Shown here piece by piece: positions 15,638 through 24,138 of a stretch of DNA of 64,000 bases; the stretch's first letter is position 1, and each line of letters begins with the position of its first letter. The stretch comes from Paenibacillus segetis (GTDB taxonomy: Bacteria; Bacillota; Bacilli; Paenibacillales; Paenibacillaceae): NCBI RefSeq assembly GCF_014639155.1, contig NZ_BMFT01000004.1, positions 248,001-312,000 on the forward strand. Direction: 5' to 3'. Both the position numbers and the translations under genes were made by a program. The notes below the pieces were generated by a model. That model did no database searches, had not been told where the DNA came from, and was given only the letters and a program-made list of their open reading frames with translations.

Positions 15638-17164
15638 TTAAGCTTGCAATTCCAGTACGATCGGTTCACCCACAAGTGGAGCCAAGGTAACAGTTACTCC
15701 ACCATCCCATAATAGACCATGCCGATCCTTCCATGTTCCCTTGGGCAACTTCACGAATCGATCAACTGCGCCTTTTAGTAGGATAGGGGCAACTAATACT
15801 TGATCACCTAGCATGAATTGATCCGTTATGTTCTCTAGGTTTTGATTAGGAAAGACGTAATCCATCAATCTGGCTATTGGTTCACCTGTAAGGCGAGCAT
15901 GATCCACTAGCTGCAGGATCAAAGGCATATATTCATTTCGGAGCTCAACACTTTTCTTAATAAGCTCAAAGTTGTCCGGGCTAAGCACCCTCCACGGGGC
16001 TGCAGAAAATTGCATCGTGGGAAGTAGACAAGCAATTTGTGCATGACGCACAAATAATTCCTCATCCAAGTTCTGAGAGTTCTGATGAAAGTTTAAATAT
16101 TCTCCTCCGCCAATCATATCCGTACAAACAAACGGATGACCCGTTATTCCCTGAACAAGCGTATTAGGAATCAGAGATTGTATACCATGCTCGTCCCAAC
16201 TATGGTTCTTATCCGCTAATCTCTGCATAAGAGGAAGGCCTGCAGCTTTCCACGTCACCCGGAACTCATTATATTCGTATTTGCTCCCATACTCTGCCCA
16301 TAGTCGCGATTGCGTATTAGGATCGGTAGGGCTATAGGTGACCATCTCATTGCTGTAGAAGATACTATCACCTGCATCAAATTTGAAGCCATCTACTCCA
16401 TATTCATTCATTAGGATGGAGAGTTGTTGGTCTAACCACTCTATCGTAGCGGGATTAGACATGTCCAATACCGCCGAGTATCCATTCCACCATTTGCAAA
16501 TATAAGGATCATTATCCTTGGTTTCAATAAGCAAGTGATGATCTCTTAAATATCTGAATTCGGTTGTGTCCGGTGTTATGAAGGGGCATATCCATGCCAT
16601 TACCTTAAAACCTTGAGTATGTAAATCATCTATCATTTGCTTAGCATCAGGAAACTTCTCTTTGTTAAATGACCATTTTCCATAATAGTCGCTCCAGCCG
16701 TCATCAATCATCAGAACACCGCTAGGTAATCCATGTCCCGTGATATCAGCTGCATATTTCATAACGTCCTTCTGATTCTGATAGAATGTAAGTTCAATCC
16801 AAGTATTATATTGTGGCGCTGTAAATAGATTCATCCCGATGGAGTCCCCTTTGAACGGGAAATGTTTGGCGCGCGCATCGATATAAGCCTCTTGAAGGGT
16901 AGCATGCTGTGCACTTATAATAGGTTCACTCTTGTGATAGTCGATGGATAGGGTGCCTTTTTTGAAATGAAGCTGGAAACCATCCTCACACCAAATATAT
17001 CTTCCTTTTGTTGAGACCATAAATGGCATTGCCTGATTTACCGTGGTATTGATCTCCATGTTGATATCGCTTTCAGATTCTTCACCCAAAGGCTGTGCCC
17101 AGCCATAATGACAATATCCTCCATACCAGCGTTCATTCGTTAATAGATCAAATGTGATGTTCAA
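15638..17164 (-). CDS. GH31-family glycoside hydrolase (cytoplasmic)
   Basis: Retaining alpha-glycosidase-type enzyme, 508 residues, without a signal peptide. Barrel motifs: GVLMIDDGWSDYYGKWSF, MAWICPFITPD, the nucleophile region GVDGFKFDAGD, and the acid/base region FVCTDMIGGGEY followed by LLPTMQFSAAPWR. The nucleophile motif is KFDAGD rather than the classical WxDMNE, and the protein is shorter than most GH31 members, whose N- and C-terminal beta domains are larger. The specificity is therefore open (alpha-glucosidase, -galactosidase or -xylosidase). Start is TTG at 17164, with AAAGGAG 11 bases before. It probably cleaves the sugar imported by the adjacent ABC system. Confidence 0.82.
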   Translation of the reverse strand: MNITFDLLTNERWYGGYCHYGWAQPLGEESESDINMEINTTVNQAMPFMVSTKGRYIWCEDGFQLHFKKGTLSIDYHKSEPIISAQHATLQEAYIDARAKHFPFKGDSIGMNLFTAPQYNTWIELTFYQNQKDVMKYAADITGHGLPSGVLMIDDGWSDYYGKWSFNKEKFPDAKQMIDDLHTQGFKVMAWICPFITPDTTEFRYLRDHHLLIETKDNDPYICKWWNGYSAVLDMSNPATIEWLDQQLSILMNEYGVDGFKFDAGDSIFYSNEMVTYSPTDPNTQSRLWAEYGSKYEYNEFRVTWKAAGLPLMQRLADKNHSWDEHGIQSLIPNTLVQGITGHPFVCTDMIGGGEYLNFHQNSQNLDEELFVRHAQIACLLPTMQFSAAPWRVLSPDNFELIKKSVELRNEYMPLILQLVDHARLTGEPIARLMDYVFPNQNLENITDQFMLGDQVLVAPILLKGAVDRFVKLPKGTWKDRHGLLWDGGVTVTLAPLVGEPIVLELQA

Positions 17165-17254
17165 GAAGCTCGCTCCTTTATCATTCTGTATGTTATCGCC
17201 ATTTTATCATCGACCCACGAACTCTAACATGAATTATATTATCGTTTTATATTA

Positions 17255-18832
17255 CTATGTTATGTTGCTGGGATTGTTCTTGTACTCATTCGGCGTGACC
17301 CCGTGCATTTTTTTGAATAGCTTGGAGAAATAACTGGGGTTGTCATAGCCGACATTATAAGAAATCTCGTAACTCTTCATATCCGTATGTTCAAGCATAT
17401 ATCTCGCTTTTTCCATTCGAATCTCAGTTAATGATACCCACATGCTCTTTCCGGTTTCGCGTTTGTACAAATAACAGAAATAGTTTTTACTCATTGCGAC
17501 ATGCTCGCACACTTCTTCTAGCGATATATTTTCGCTGTAGTGATCCTCTAAATATTGGATACTCTTTTCCACAAGCTTATTTACACTGGAATCTCCGCTT
17601 GTATCCAGCGTACTGATGCTATTTATCATTTTCACCATAAAGTTCGTGAGTAGGTCGATGGTTGAAAGCTTGAGTAAATCTTGATAATTCACGTTCATGA
17701 TCACGTTGGATATCGAAGATATATATTTTTCTTCCAGTAGATACTTCTTAATTTCAGATAAAATGTTGAAACAAAAATCATACACATCATCCAATGAGGA
17801 AGGGCCCATATGAATCGTATGCTGCAAGATTTCAACTAACTTTTCACGAGCGGAGACGATCTTGCCGCTTAGAATATATGAGATAATGGTCTTCTCATCC
17901 TCAATTAGCTGCAGTTTATCGAATGCTGTAATTTCATAGTTGTATCCATGACCAATAACCCCGCCGTTGTTCGTATATTGACTCAGACGTTTCAGCTTCT
18001 CAACCTCTTCATACGCAAGGGGAAGTTCATTCATAGTATGATAGGTACTGCTAAAGCATACGTTACAAGGAATTGCGAACGTTTCCAAAAATGAATGAAT
18101 CATTTTTTGGGCACAGTTGGGGGCTTGGTCCACATGGATATGAGATATAAGAATAAACCAGCTATCATCTTCGTATTCCAAAATAATGATTTCTCCGTAC
18201 TCTTGTAACACGTGACTTAAACTTTCTTGGATATAGCTACTCTTTGAATAAAGTAAGTTATTCATATCCATAAAGTCTTTCATGGTTTCATTCTCGATGT
18301 TAATACTGAACAATATATATTCATCAAATTGAAATTGGAGTTCACTGGCGATTCCATGAAGAGAGTTCTCCGAAACCGTCTTTTTCATGAATCCTTTAAT
18401 CATTCTACTTTGGGAAATGTGCTTATTTTGCTGAATCATTTTCTGTGTTTTTTTGTTAGACGCAATTTCATGTACAGCTTCTTTTAAAGCTAAATCTAAT
18501 TCCAGCTCATCCATAGGCTTTAAAATATAAGTAGATACACCATATTTCATTGCTTGTTTAGCATATTGGAACTCTCCGAACCCACTAAGTAGAATAATTC
18601 GTGTCTCTTTGTTTATTTCTCTTACTTGTCTAATGAACTCGATTCCATTCATCCCAGGCATATTAATATCGGTAATAATCAATTCAACCTGATAATTACG
18701 AAACTGGTCTAAGGCTTGTTTTCCGCTTTGCGCAGTTGCAATGACTTGAATACCGTACGAGTTCCAATCAATGGTATTCTCCAACATCCGCACCGTTAAA
18801 AGTTCATCATCTACAATTAATGCGCTGATCAT
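17255..18832 (-). CDS. YesN-type response regulator with AraC DNA-binding domain
   Basis: Two-component regulator, 525 residues. The receiver domain (1-120) has the acidic pair D8/D9, phospho-acceptor D55 in IITDINMPG and the Lys in ILKPMDE. A central linker region of about 280 residues follows, then a C-terminal AraC double HTH (NISLEEVCEHVAMSKNYFCY, then YEISYNVGYDNPSYFSKLFKKMHGVTPNEY). It lies 33 bases after its cognate kinase. In this family the phosphorylated regulator activates the neighbouring sugar transporter; here the targets are presumably GH31 and the ABC operon. Confidence 0.93.
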   Translation of the reverse strand: MISALIVDDELLTVRMLENTIDWNSYGIQVIATAQSGKQALDQFRNYQVELIITDINMPGMNGIEFIRQVREINKETRIILLSGFGEFQYAKQAMKYGVSTYILKPMDELELDLALKEAVHEIASNKKTQKMIQQNKHISQSRMIKGFMKKTVSENSLHGIASELQFQFDEYILFSINIENETMKDFMDMNNLLYSKSSYIQESLSHVLQEYGEIIILEYEDDSWFILISHIHVDQAPNCAQKMIHSFLETFAIPCNVCFSSTYHTMNELPLAYEEVEKLKRLSQYTNNGGVIGHGYNYEITAFDKLQLIEDEKTIISYILSGKIVSAREKLVEILQHTIHMGPSSLDDVYDFCFNILSEIKKYLLEEKYISSISNVIMNVNYQDLLKLSTIDLLTNFMVKMINSISTLDTSGDSSVNKLVEKSIQYLEDHYSENISLEEVCEHVAMSKNYFCYLYKRETGKSMWVSLTEIRMEKARYMLEHTDMKSYEISYNVGYDNPSYFSKLFKKMHGVTPNEYKNNPSNIT

Positions 18833-18865
18833 AGTTGCACCCCTCTTCTTGTTACCTTAGTAAGG

Positions 18866-20629
18866 TTATTTTGGAATCACAATGGATATCGTTGTGTGTT
18901 TACCTTCTTCCGAGTGTATACGGATGCCATAGCTGCCTCCATAGGTAATCCTAATTCGTTCGTGAATATTAGCAAGTCCAATACTGCTTGATTTGCTGCC
19001 AACCCGACTGTTCCTCAGTTCATGTTGTAGCTGCTCTTGCTTGTTCGTTGGAATACCGGCTCCATTATCAATGACTGAAATAAGTACATCCTCGTATTCT
19101 TCCTGAATCGAAATAACGATATATCCGTGACCCTTCTTTAAAATCCCATGTTGGATTGCGTTTTCTACAATCGGCTGAAGGATCAATTTAGGGACCTTCA
19201 CGCTCCATAACTCTTCTGGACAAACAACCTCATAATCGAACATGTTAGGATATCGGTACATTTGAATTTTAATAAAATTTTCCGCATGATGAATCTCTCG
19301 GTGCAATTCTACCATTTCATATGGTTGGTATATGGAATAGGTCAACATCTTTCCGAGAATCGTTGATATTTCCGATATCGCTTGTGAATCATTACTTAAT
19401 GCTAAAGCTTTAATATTCTGCAATGTATTATTTAAGAAGTGCGGATTGATTTGATGCTGCAATGCCCGTACTTGGGCATCCTTGGCACTGGCTTGCTCAA
19501 GCAGAACCTCTTGATTTAGATCATGGAGCTTCATAATCATTTTGTCTGCTGTGGTTGATAGAATGAGAATTTCCTTGGTACTGTCATCGTATAAATCTAC
19601 GTCCAAGCTTTCTGCAGGGATCCTTTTGAACTTCTGAGCTAGCTTTGTAATCGGTTTCGTTATACTTTTCGATATGATCATCGATGAGATTAATACGGCA
19701 GCGATGGTAGCTAGTACGGAATAGAATGAGAACATCATCAATACATGAATGTGGCGATCCACTTCATCAAGTGATTTCAGGCCGATATTCTTCCAACCTG
19801 TGATCCGTGAGGTATCGTATACAACAGAGTAGGGGGATGTATCCGAGTCTGTCTGATCAACAATGAAGCTACCCTTATCACCCTTCAGCTGCTGTTTCAA
19901 TTGTTGCATTTGCTTGTCATTTAAGCCATTCGAAGTATCCCAGACGATATTATCTTGAGCGTCAACGATGATGATCGCATGAGAAAAGGATAGATCTCCG
20001 GAGTAAAACATCTTATCTACATAAAAGTTAAACATTAATGTAGCGTTATAGTTCTTATGTACGTTGCGATAGTCTTTGACAGGAATGAACATGGAGATGG
20101 TTTGCCCATCGGTCTTATTGAAATAATAGTCTTGTGCATGTAGGCCTGAGAAATTTACGATAGCATAATCATCCTGAGTTGCCCGGAACCAATCCTGTTC
20201 TCTGAAATTATAATCCTGTCTGATAGAGCTCCCAGAATGATATAAAGCCGAACCATCTTTCCCGATGATTATAATGTCTTTAATGTCATAGTTATAACCG
20301 ATGGCATTCTGCATGGCATATTCAACGGTCCACTTGTTACCTAACTCATATTTGTAATCGACCTCATCGACAGAGTTTCTATATTCAACCGCTTTTAATA
20401 TATTTTCATTGCTGCCTAATACTTGAATGATCTTCTTAAGGTGGCTGAAGTAAGTGTCCATCGTGGATATGGATTGCCCAACGATTTGCTCCCCGTTACT
20501 GACAGCGTTTTCACGAAACGTCTCTTTGAAATATTGGGTGATAGCCAGACTGAAAATACCCAAAATGACGATGAGCATCGTAATAAAATACACATTTATT
20601 TTACTTCTTAGTGATCTGGGTCTTCTCAT
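18866..20629 (-). CDS. YesM-type sensor histidine kinase
   Basis: Membrane sensor kinase, 587 residues. It has an N-terminal helix (about 12-30), a large extracellular sensing domain of dCACHE type (about 35-290), a second helix (LMMFSFYSVLATIAAVLISS), HAMP, and the His_kinase domain with QHQINPHFLNNTLQNI carrying the phosphorylated His. The ATPase domain has an N-box (QPIVENAIQHGI) and DNGAGI. All catalytic features look intact. It heads the minus-strand transcript and diverges from the next sugar cluster across the heptamer repeat at 20695-20722. It likely senses extracellular oligosaccharide, perhaps with the binding protein. Confidence 0.93.
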   Translation of the reverse strand: MRRPRSLRSKINVYFITMLIVILGIFSLAITQYFKETFRENAVSNGEQIVGQSISTMDTYFSHLKKIIQVLGSNENILKAVEYRNSVDEVDYKYELGNKWTVEYAMQNAIGYNYDIKDIIIIGKDGSALYHSGSSIRQDYNFREQDWFRATQDDYAIVNFSGLHAQDYYFNKTDGQTISMFIPVKDYRNVHKNYNATLMFNFYVDKMFYSGDLSFSHAIIIVDAQDNIVWDTSNGLNDKQMQQLKQQLKGDKGSFIVDQTDSDTSPYSVVYDTSRITGWKNIGLKSLDEVDRHIHVLMMFSFYSVLATIAAVLISSMIISKSITKPITKLAQKFKRIPAESLDVDLYDDSTKEILILSTTADKMIMKLHDLNQEVLLEQASAKDAQVRALQHQINPHFLNNTLQNIKALALSNDSQAISEISTILGKMLTYSIYQPYEMVELHREIHHAENFIKIQMYRYPNMFDYEVVCPEELWSVKVPKLILQPIVENAIQHGILKKGHGYIVISIQEEYEDVLISVIDNGAGIPTNKQEQLQHELRNSRVGSKSSSIGLANIHERIRITYGGSYGIRIHSEEGKHTTISIVIPK

Positions 20630-20694
20630 GATCTTGCTCCTATGGACTGTTATATTTAACCCATTGTACTATATAAGGCCTATTTACAGCAGAT

Positions 20695-20722
20695 TGTAAT
20701 CTATAATCTGTAATTTGTAATC
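20695..20722. repeat. Four tandem heptamers between two divergent sugar clusters
   Basis: Four head-to-tail 7-mers, TGTAATC, TATAATC, TGTAATT, TGTAATC, occupy 28 bases in the 211-base gap between divergent starts. The first and last are 21 bases apart, two helix turns. They could bind one of the AraC-type regulators, or vary in copy number by slippage and alter promoter spacing. Confidence 0.6.
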
Positions 20723-20840
20723 TTAGCCCTCCAATCTAACGCACCTGAAAAAAACAAACCTCTTTCCTTAATATCACACCTCCCCAGGAGAAAAGATTAC
20801 CCCCATAATAAGGTTAAGCATTTACTAGGGGGGAATAAAA

Positions 20841-22199
20841 TTGGTCAAGATGTCTAAATGGGTGAGTCTCGCATTAGCAACAACATTGGTGCTTAGCTTA
20901 GCGGCTTGCGGTAGCAACTCGGGCTCGAAAGATAACAAAGGTAGTGCAAATTCAGGTTCGGCAAATGCAACGGATAAGCCAGCTGAGAAGACTCCAGATA
21001 AAAAAATTACAATTACGTTCCAGAACATCTATCCTGACCCAACGGATCCTAAGAATCAAATCATGAAGAAGCTGGTAGACCAATATCACGCAGATCATCC
21101 AAACATTACGATTGAGCTTGATTCGCTCAATACGGATCAACAAAAACTGAAGCTGAAAACACAGGCTGCATCTAAAGAAGTTCCGGATATCACTATCGTA
21201 AACCCTGCAGCACAAATGAAACCTTTTGTGGATGCTAAATTGTTTGCTCCATTAAATGACATGCTCGACCAAAACGGTCTAGGCGCTACTTTCCAAGAAG
21301 GATTGTTAGATTGGTATAGCTTTGATGGCAATACTTATGCCGTTCCAGACGGTAATAACATCGCGGTTGTTTACTACAACAAAGAGCTATTCGAACAAGC
21401 AGGCGTAAAGGTACCAACAACCTTTGAAGAAATGCTTGAAGTTGTAAAAACATTGAAATCAAAAGGAATTACTCCGATTGCGATCGGTGAAAAGGATTCA
21501 TGGACAGGTTCCTTCTTATTTATGAACATGGTGCTTCGTACCAATGGTGGACCTGGATTCCTGCAGGATGTAGTAGATAAGAAGAAAACATTTGAAGACC
21601 CTGCGTTCACAGAAGCAGTTGATGCATTCGAAAGTTTAGTTGCAGCTGGAGCCTTCCAAGAGGGAGCAACTTCCTTTGACTATAATGCCGGAGAGAACTT
21701 ATTTAAAACAGGAAAATCCGCTATGTATTTCATGGGTACTTGGGCAACTGGCGGTATCGAAACTTCTTCAGTTAATGGAAAAGTGGGCGTGTTTAAGTTC
21801 CCGACGATTAACGGTAAAGGTGATCCAAACGAATTTATGTTAGCACCAGGTAGTGCGTTCGCAATTTCAGCGGATAGCGAGCATTTACAAGAAACAAAGG
21901 ATTTCTTGAACTACTTCATGCTGAACTTCCCGAAAGAAACTTTTGAAGCTAAAGGTGCGGTGGGAATCGGTCAAGTCGTAGATGGAGATTTTAAAGCGGC
22001 TGGTTATTCTGATATGGCTATGGAAGTACTAGGTCTGTTCAAAGAAGTAAAAGGTGGCGACTTGGCATTTGATAACACGATGAATCCAGGTACAGCGCAA
22101 GTACACTTAAACAGCATTCAGAACCTGTTCGTGCAGAAGAAGGATGCTAGCGAAGTAGCGAAAGAGCATCAAACGGCATACGAAGACAATAACAAATAG
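20841..22199 (+). CDS. Extracellular sugar-binding lipoprotein (CUT1, family 1)
   Basis: Binding lipoprotein of the third importer, 452 residues. The signal peptide ends in lipobox LAAC|GSN, followed by a Ser/Gly/Asp-rich linker. The mature domain has ITITFQNIYPDPTDP, KEVPDITIVNP, YAVPDGNNIAVVYYNKELFEQAGV, FKTGKSAMYFMGTWATGG and FMLAPGSAFAISADSEH. Start is TTG at 20841, supported by AGGGGGG 8-9 bases upstream; an ATG at 20850 lies too far from it. It is the first gene of a plus-strand operon with two permeases and its own two-component pair. Confidence 0.93.
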   Translation: MVKMSKWVSLALATTLVLSLAACGSNSGSKDNKGSANSGSANATDKPAEKTPDKKITITFQNIYPDPTDPKNQIMKKLVDQYHADHPNITIELDSLNTDQQKLKLKTQAASKEVPDITIVNPAAQMKPFVDAKLFAPLNDMLDQNGLGATFQEGLLDWYSFDGNTYAVPDGNNIAVVYYNKELFEQAGVKVPTTFEEMLEVVKTLKSKGITPIAIGEKDSWTGSFLFMNMVLRTNGGPGFLQDVVDKKKTFEDPAFTEAVDAFESLVAAGAFQEGATSFDYNAGENLFKTGKSAMYFMGTWATGGIETSSVNGKVGVFKFPTINGKGDPNEFMLAPGSAFAISADSEHLQETKDFLNYFMLNFPKETFEAKGAVGIGQVVDGDFKAAGYSDMAMEVLGLFKEVKGGDLAFDNTMNPGTAQVHLNSIQNLFVQKKDASEVAKEHQTAYEDNNK

Positions 22200-22216
22200 A
22201 TTCAGCAACCTGATGT

Positions 22217-22241
22217 GAAGGGGACACTTGTTGTTCCCTTC
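22217..22241 (+). other. Intercistronic hairpin after the binding-protein gene
   Basis: GAAGGGGACA / TGTTCCCTTC (one G-U pair) with a 5-base loop lies 17 bases past the stop and lacks a U-tract. Position and form parallel the hairpin at 14012-14030; both could raise binding-protein expression over the permeases. Confidence 0.6.
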
Positions 22242-22277
22242 ATCTCTATCATGAAGGACAGAAGGAGGAGATGAGGC

Positions 22278-23168
22278 GTGAACGTTCTTAAGGTCTCCCG
22301 TTTTACGATTGTTGCGTTTATACTGCCTTGTACACTGATTTATTTTGGAATTGTCTTCGTGCCCATCCTCGTATCATTATATAGCGGTTTATTAGATTGG
22401 AATGGAATTGGTCAATCGTCCTTTATAGGATTTGAAAATTTTAGAAATCTATTTTTCCATGATCCTGTATTTTGGCCTGCAGTACGGAGAACACTGATGT
22501 TTGCCGTGTTTTCGATGGCAGAAATTCCGATTGCCTTAATGGTAGCTATCTTCCTGCGGAGATATATTCGCAAACCAAATTTTTTGGTGTCCAGCTATTT
22601 CATGCCGGTTATTCTATCTGTTGTTATCATCGGTCAGTTGTGGAAAACCATTTACAACCCGGCAGCGATGGGTGGGATGTTAAATCAAATGTTAGAGACA
22701 GTTGGACTAGAGTCCTGGACGAGATCTTGGTTAACCGAACCCGCAGTAGCAATGTTCGCCTTATATTTCGTCGCATTGTGGCAGTACTTGGGTTATCATA
22801 CGCTCATCCAGTTTACAGGAATTTCAAATATTCCATCTGAAATATATGAGGCAGCTCGAATTGATGGAGCTGATGGCTTCAAGGCAGATCGTTACATTAC
22901 TTTCCCCATGATTATTCCGATTTTTAAAATTTCCATTGTGCTGGCGTTTATCGGGTCGCTTCAAGCGTTCGATATGGTTATGGTCATGACGGGCGGAGGA
23001 CCTGCTCACGCTACGGATGTGATCTCCACACATATGTATAATATGTCGTTCTTATCCATGAAGTATGGATATGGTAGTTCGATAGCTGCATTCCTGGTGA
23101 TCCTATGTTTAATCGCCACAGTGATCATTAACTTTATCTTTAGTTCATTAGAGAAACGATTCTCATAA
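22278..23168 (+). CDS. Sugar ABC transporter permease, MalF type
   Basis: CUT1 permease, 296 residues. It begins with GTG at 22278 behind GGAGGAG. Helices follow from FTIVAFILPCTLIYFGIVFV, and the MalF signature FDMVMVMTGGGPAHATDVIS is present. The EAA loop (EIYEAARIDGADGFKADRYI) is intact. The gene ends 15 bases before the second permease, which has its own AAAGGAGGG site. As with the other importers here, no ATP-binding subunit is encoded. Confidence 0.92.
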   Translation: MNVLKVSRFTIVAFILPCTLIYFGIVFVPILVSLYSGLLDWNGIGQSSFIGFENFRNLFFHDPVFWPAVRRTLMFAVFSMAEIPIALMVAIFLRRYIRKPNFLVSSYFMPVILSVVIIGQLWKTIYNPAAMGGMLNQMLETVGLESWTRSWLTEPAVAMFALYFVALWQYLGYHTLIQFTGISNIPSEIYEAARIDGADGFKADRYITFPMIIPIFKISIVLAFIGSLQAFDMVMVMTGGGPAHATDVISTHMYNMSFLSMKYGYGSSIAAFLVILCLIATVIINFIFSSLEKRFS

Positions 23169-23183
23169 AGGAGGGAAATCGAT

Positions 23184-24077
23184 ATGGGTACATCCAGTGT
23201 AGTGGGTGTAAGAAATCGGAAAGTCATACCCGAACGCCAACAGAAACATAAACGATTTTCCCTTGCTAAAGGAATCGTTATTCTAATCTTGTCTGTACTC
23301 GTAGTAACTCAGCTCTACCCATTGATCTGGCTCGTGCTCTACTCTTTCAAAACGAATGAGGAGATATTGTCGGGAAGCTTCTTCTCGCTTCCGCATTCCC
23401 CGCAATGGATCAACTTCACCTCCGCGCTTGCTGGTGGTAGATATTTCCGTTACTTATGGAATAGCTTCTTCGTTACTTCGGTGACGATGATCTGCGTTAT
23501 TATTTTCAGCTCCTTGACAGCTTTTGCCATCAGTCGTTTCCGTTGGCGCTATGGGCAAGTGTTACTGCTGATGTTTCTGGTCGGTATGATGATCCCGATG
23601 CAAGCGACATTATTGCCATTAATGATTATTTTTAAGAACATACACATTCTGAATACGCATTTATCACTTATCCTGCCTTATATCGCCTTCCAAACTCCCA
23701 TTGCTGTCTTTATCCTTCATGGTTTCATGAAGACGATCCCGGGAGAGATTGAAGAGTCAGCGATTATGGACGGTGCGAATGTATTCCGAGTCTATTGGAA
23801 CATTATATTACCGGTTTCTGTACCACCTGTCGTGACCGTTTGTATTCTAACTTTTATTAACATATGGAACGAATATATCTTGGCGGCCACATTTATTTCT
23901 GCAGAAAAACTGAAGACATTGCCGTTTGGTGTGAACAGCTTTGTCAGCCAATATTCAGTAAACTATGGTGCTATTGGGGCTTTTCTAGTATTAGGTGCAC
24001 TTCCTGTGATCTTGGTCTATTTCTTATTAGCAGACAAAATCACGGAGGGAATGGTAGCTGGAGCTGTAAAAGGATAA
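23184..24077 (+). CDS. Sugar ABC transporter permease, MalG type
   Basis: CUT1 permease, 297 residues. A basic N-terminal tail of about 30 residues precedes GIVILILSVLVVTQLYPLIW. The conserved FKTNEEIL start of the periplasmic loop, the EAA loop (EIEESAIMDGANVFRVYWNI) and the ending ITEGMVAGAVKG are all present. A clear AAAGGAGGG ribosome site lies before the ATG. It is followed after 61 bases by the sensor kinase gene, so transport and sensing genes are probably one transcript. Confidence 0.92.
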   Translation: MGTSSVVGVRNRKVIPERQQKHKRFSLAKGIVILILSVLVVTQLYPLIWLVLYSFKTNEEILSGSFFSLPHSPQWINFTSALAGGRYFRYLWNSFFVTSVTMICVIIFSSLTAFAISRFRWRYGQVLLLMFLVGMMIPMQATLLPLMIIFKNIHILNTHLSLILPYIAFQTPIAVFILHGFMKTIPGEIEESAIMDGANVFRVYWNIILPVSVPPVVTVCILTFINIWNEYILAATFISAEKLKTLPFGVNSFVSQYSVNYGAIGAFLVLGALPVILVYFLLADKITEGMVAGAVKG

Positions 24078-24138
24078 TATTTCCCGAAGCGGTTATTGTG
24101 ATAATATGGAATTAAATCGAGTGTAGGAGGATAACCAA

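Noticed and set aside
15472..15675. 67-codon minus-strand frame past the GH31 end
   Set aside because: It begins inside the GH31 gene in another frame and runs through a strong terminator hairpin.
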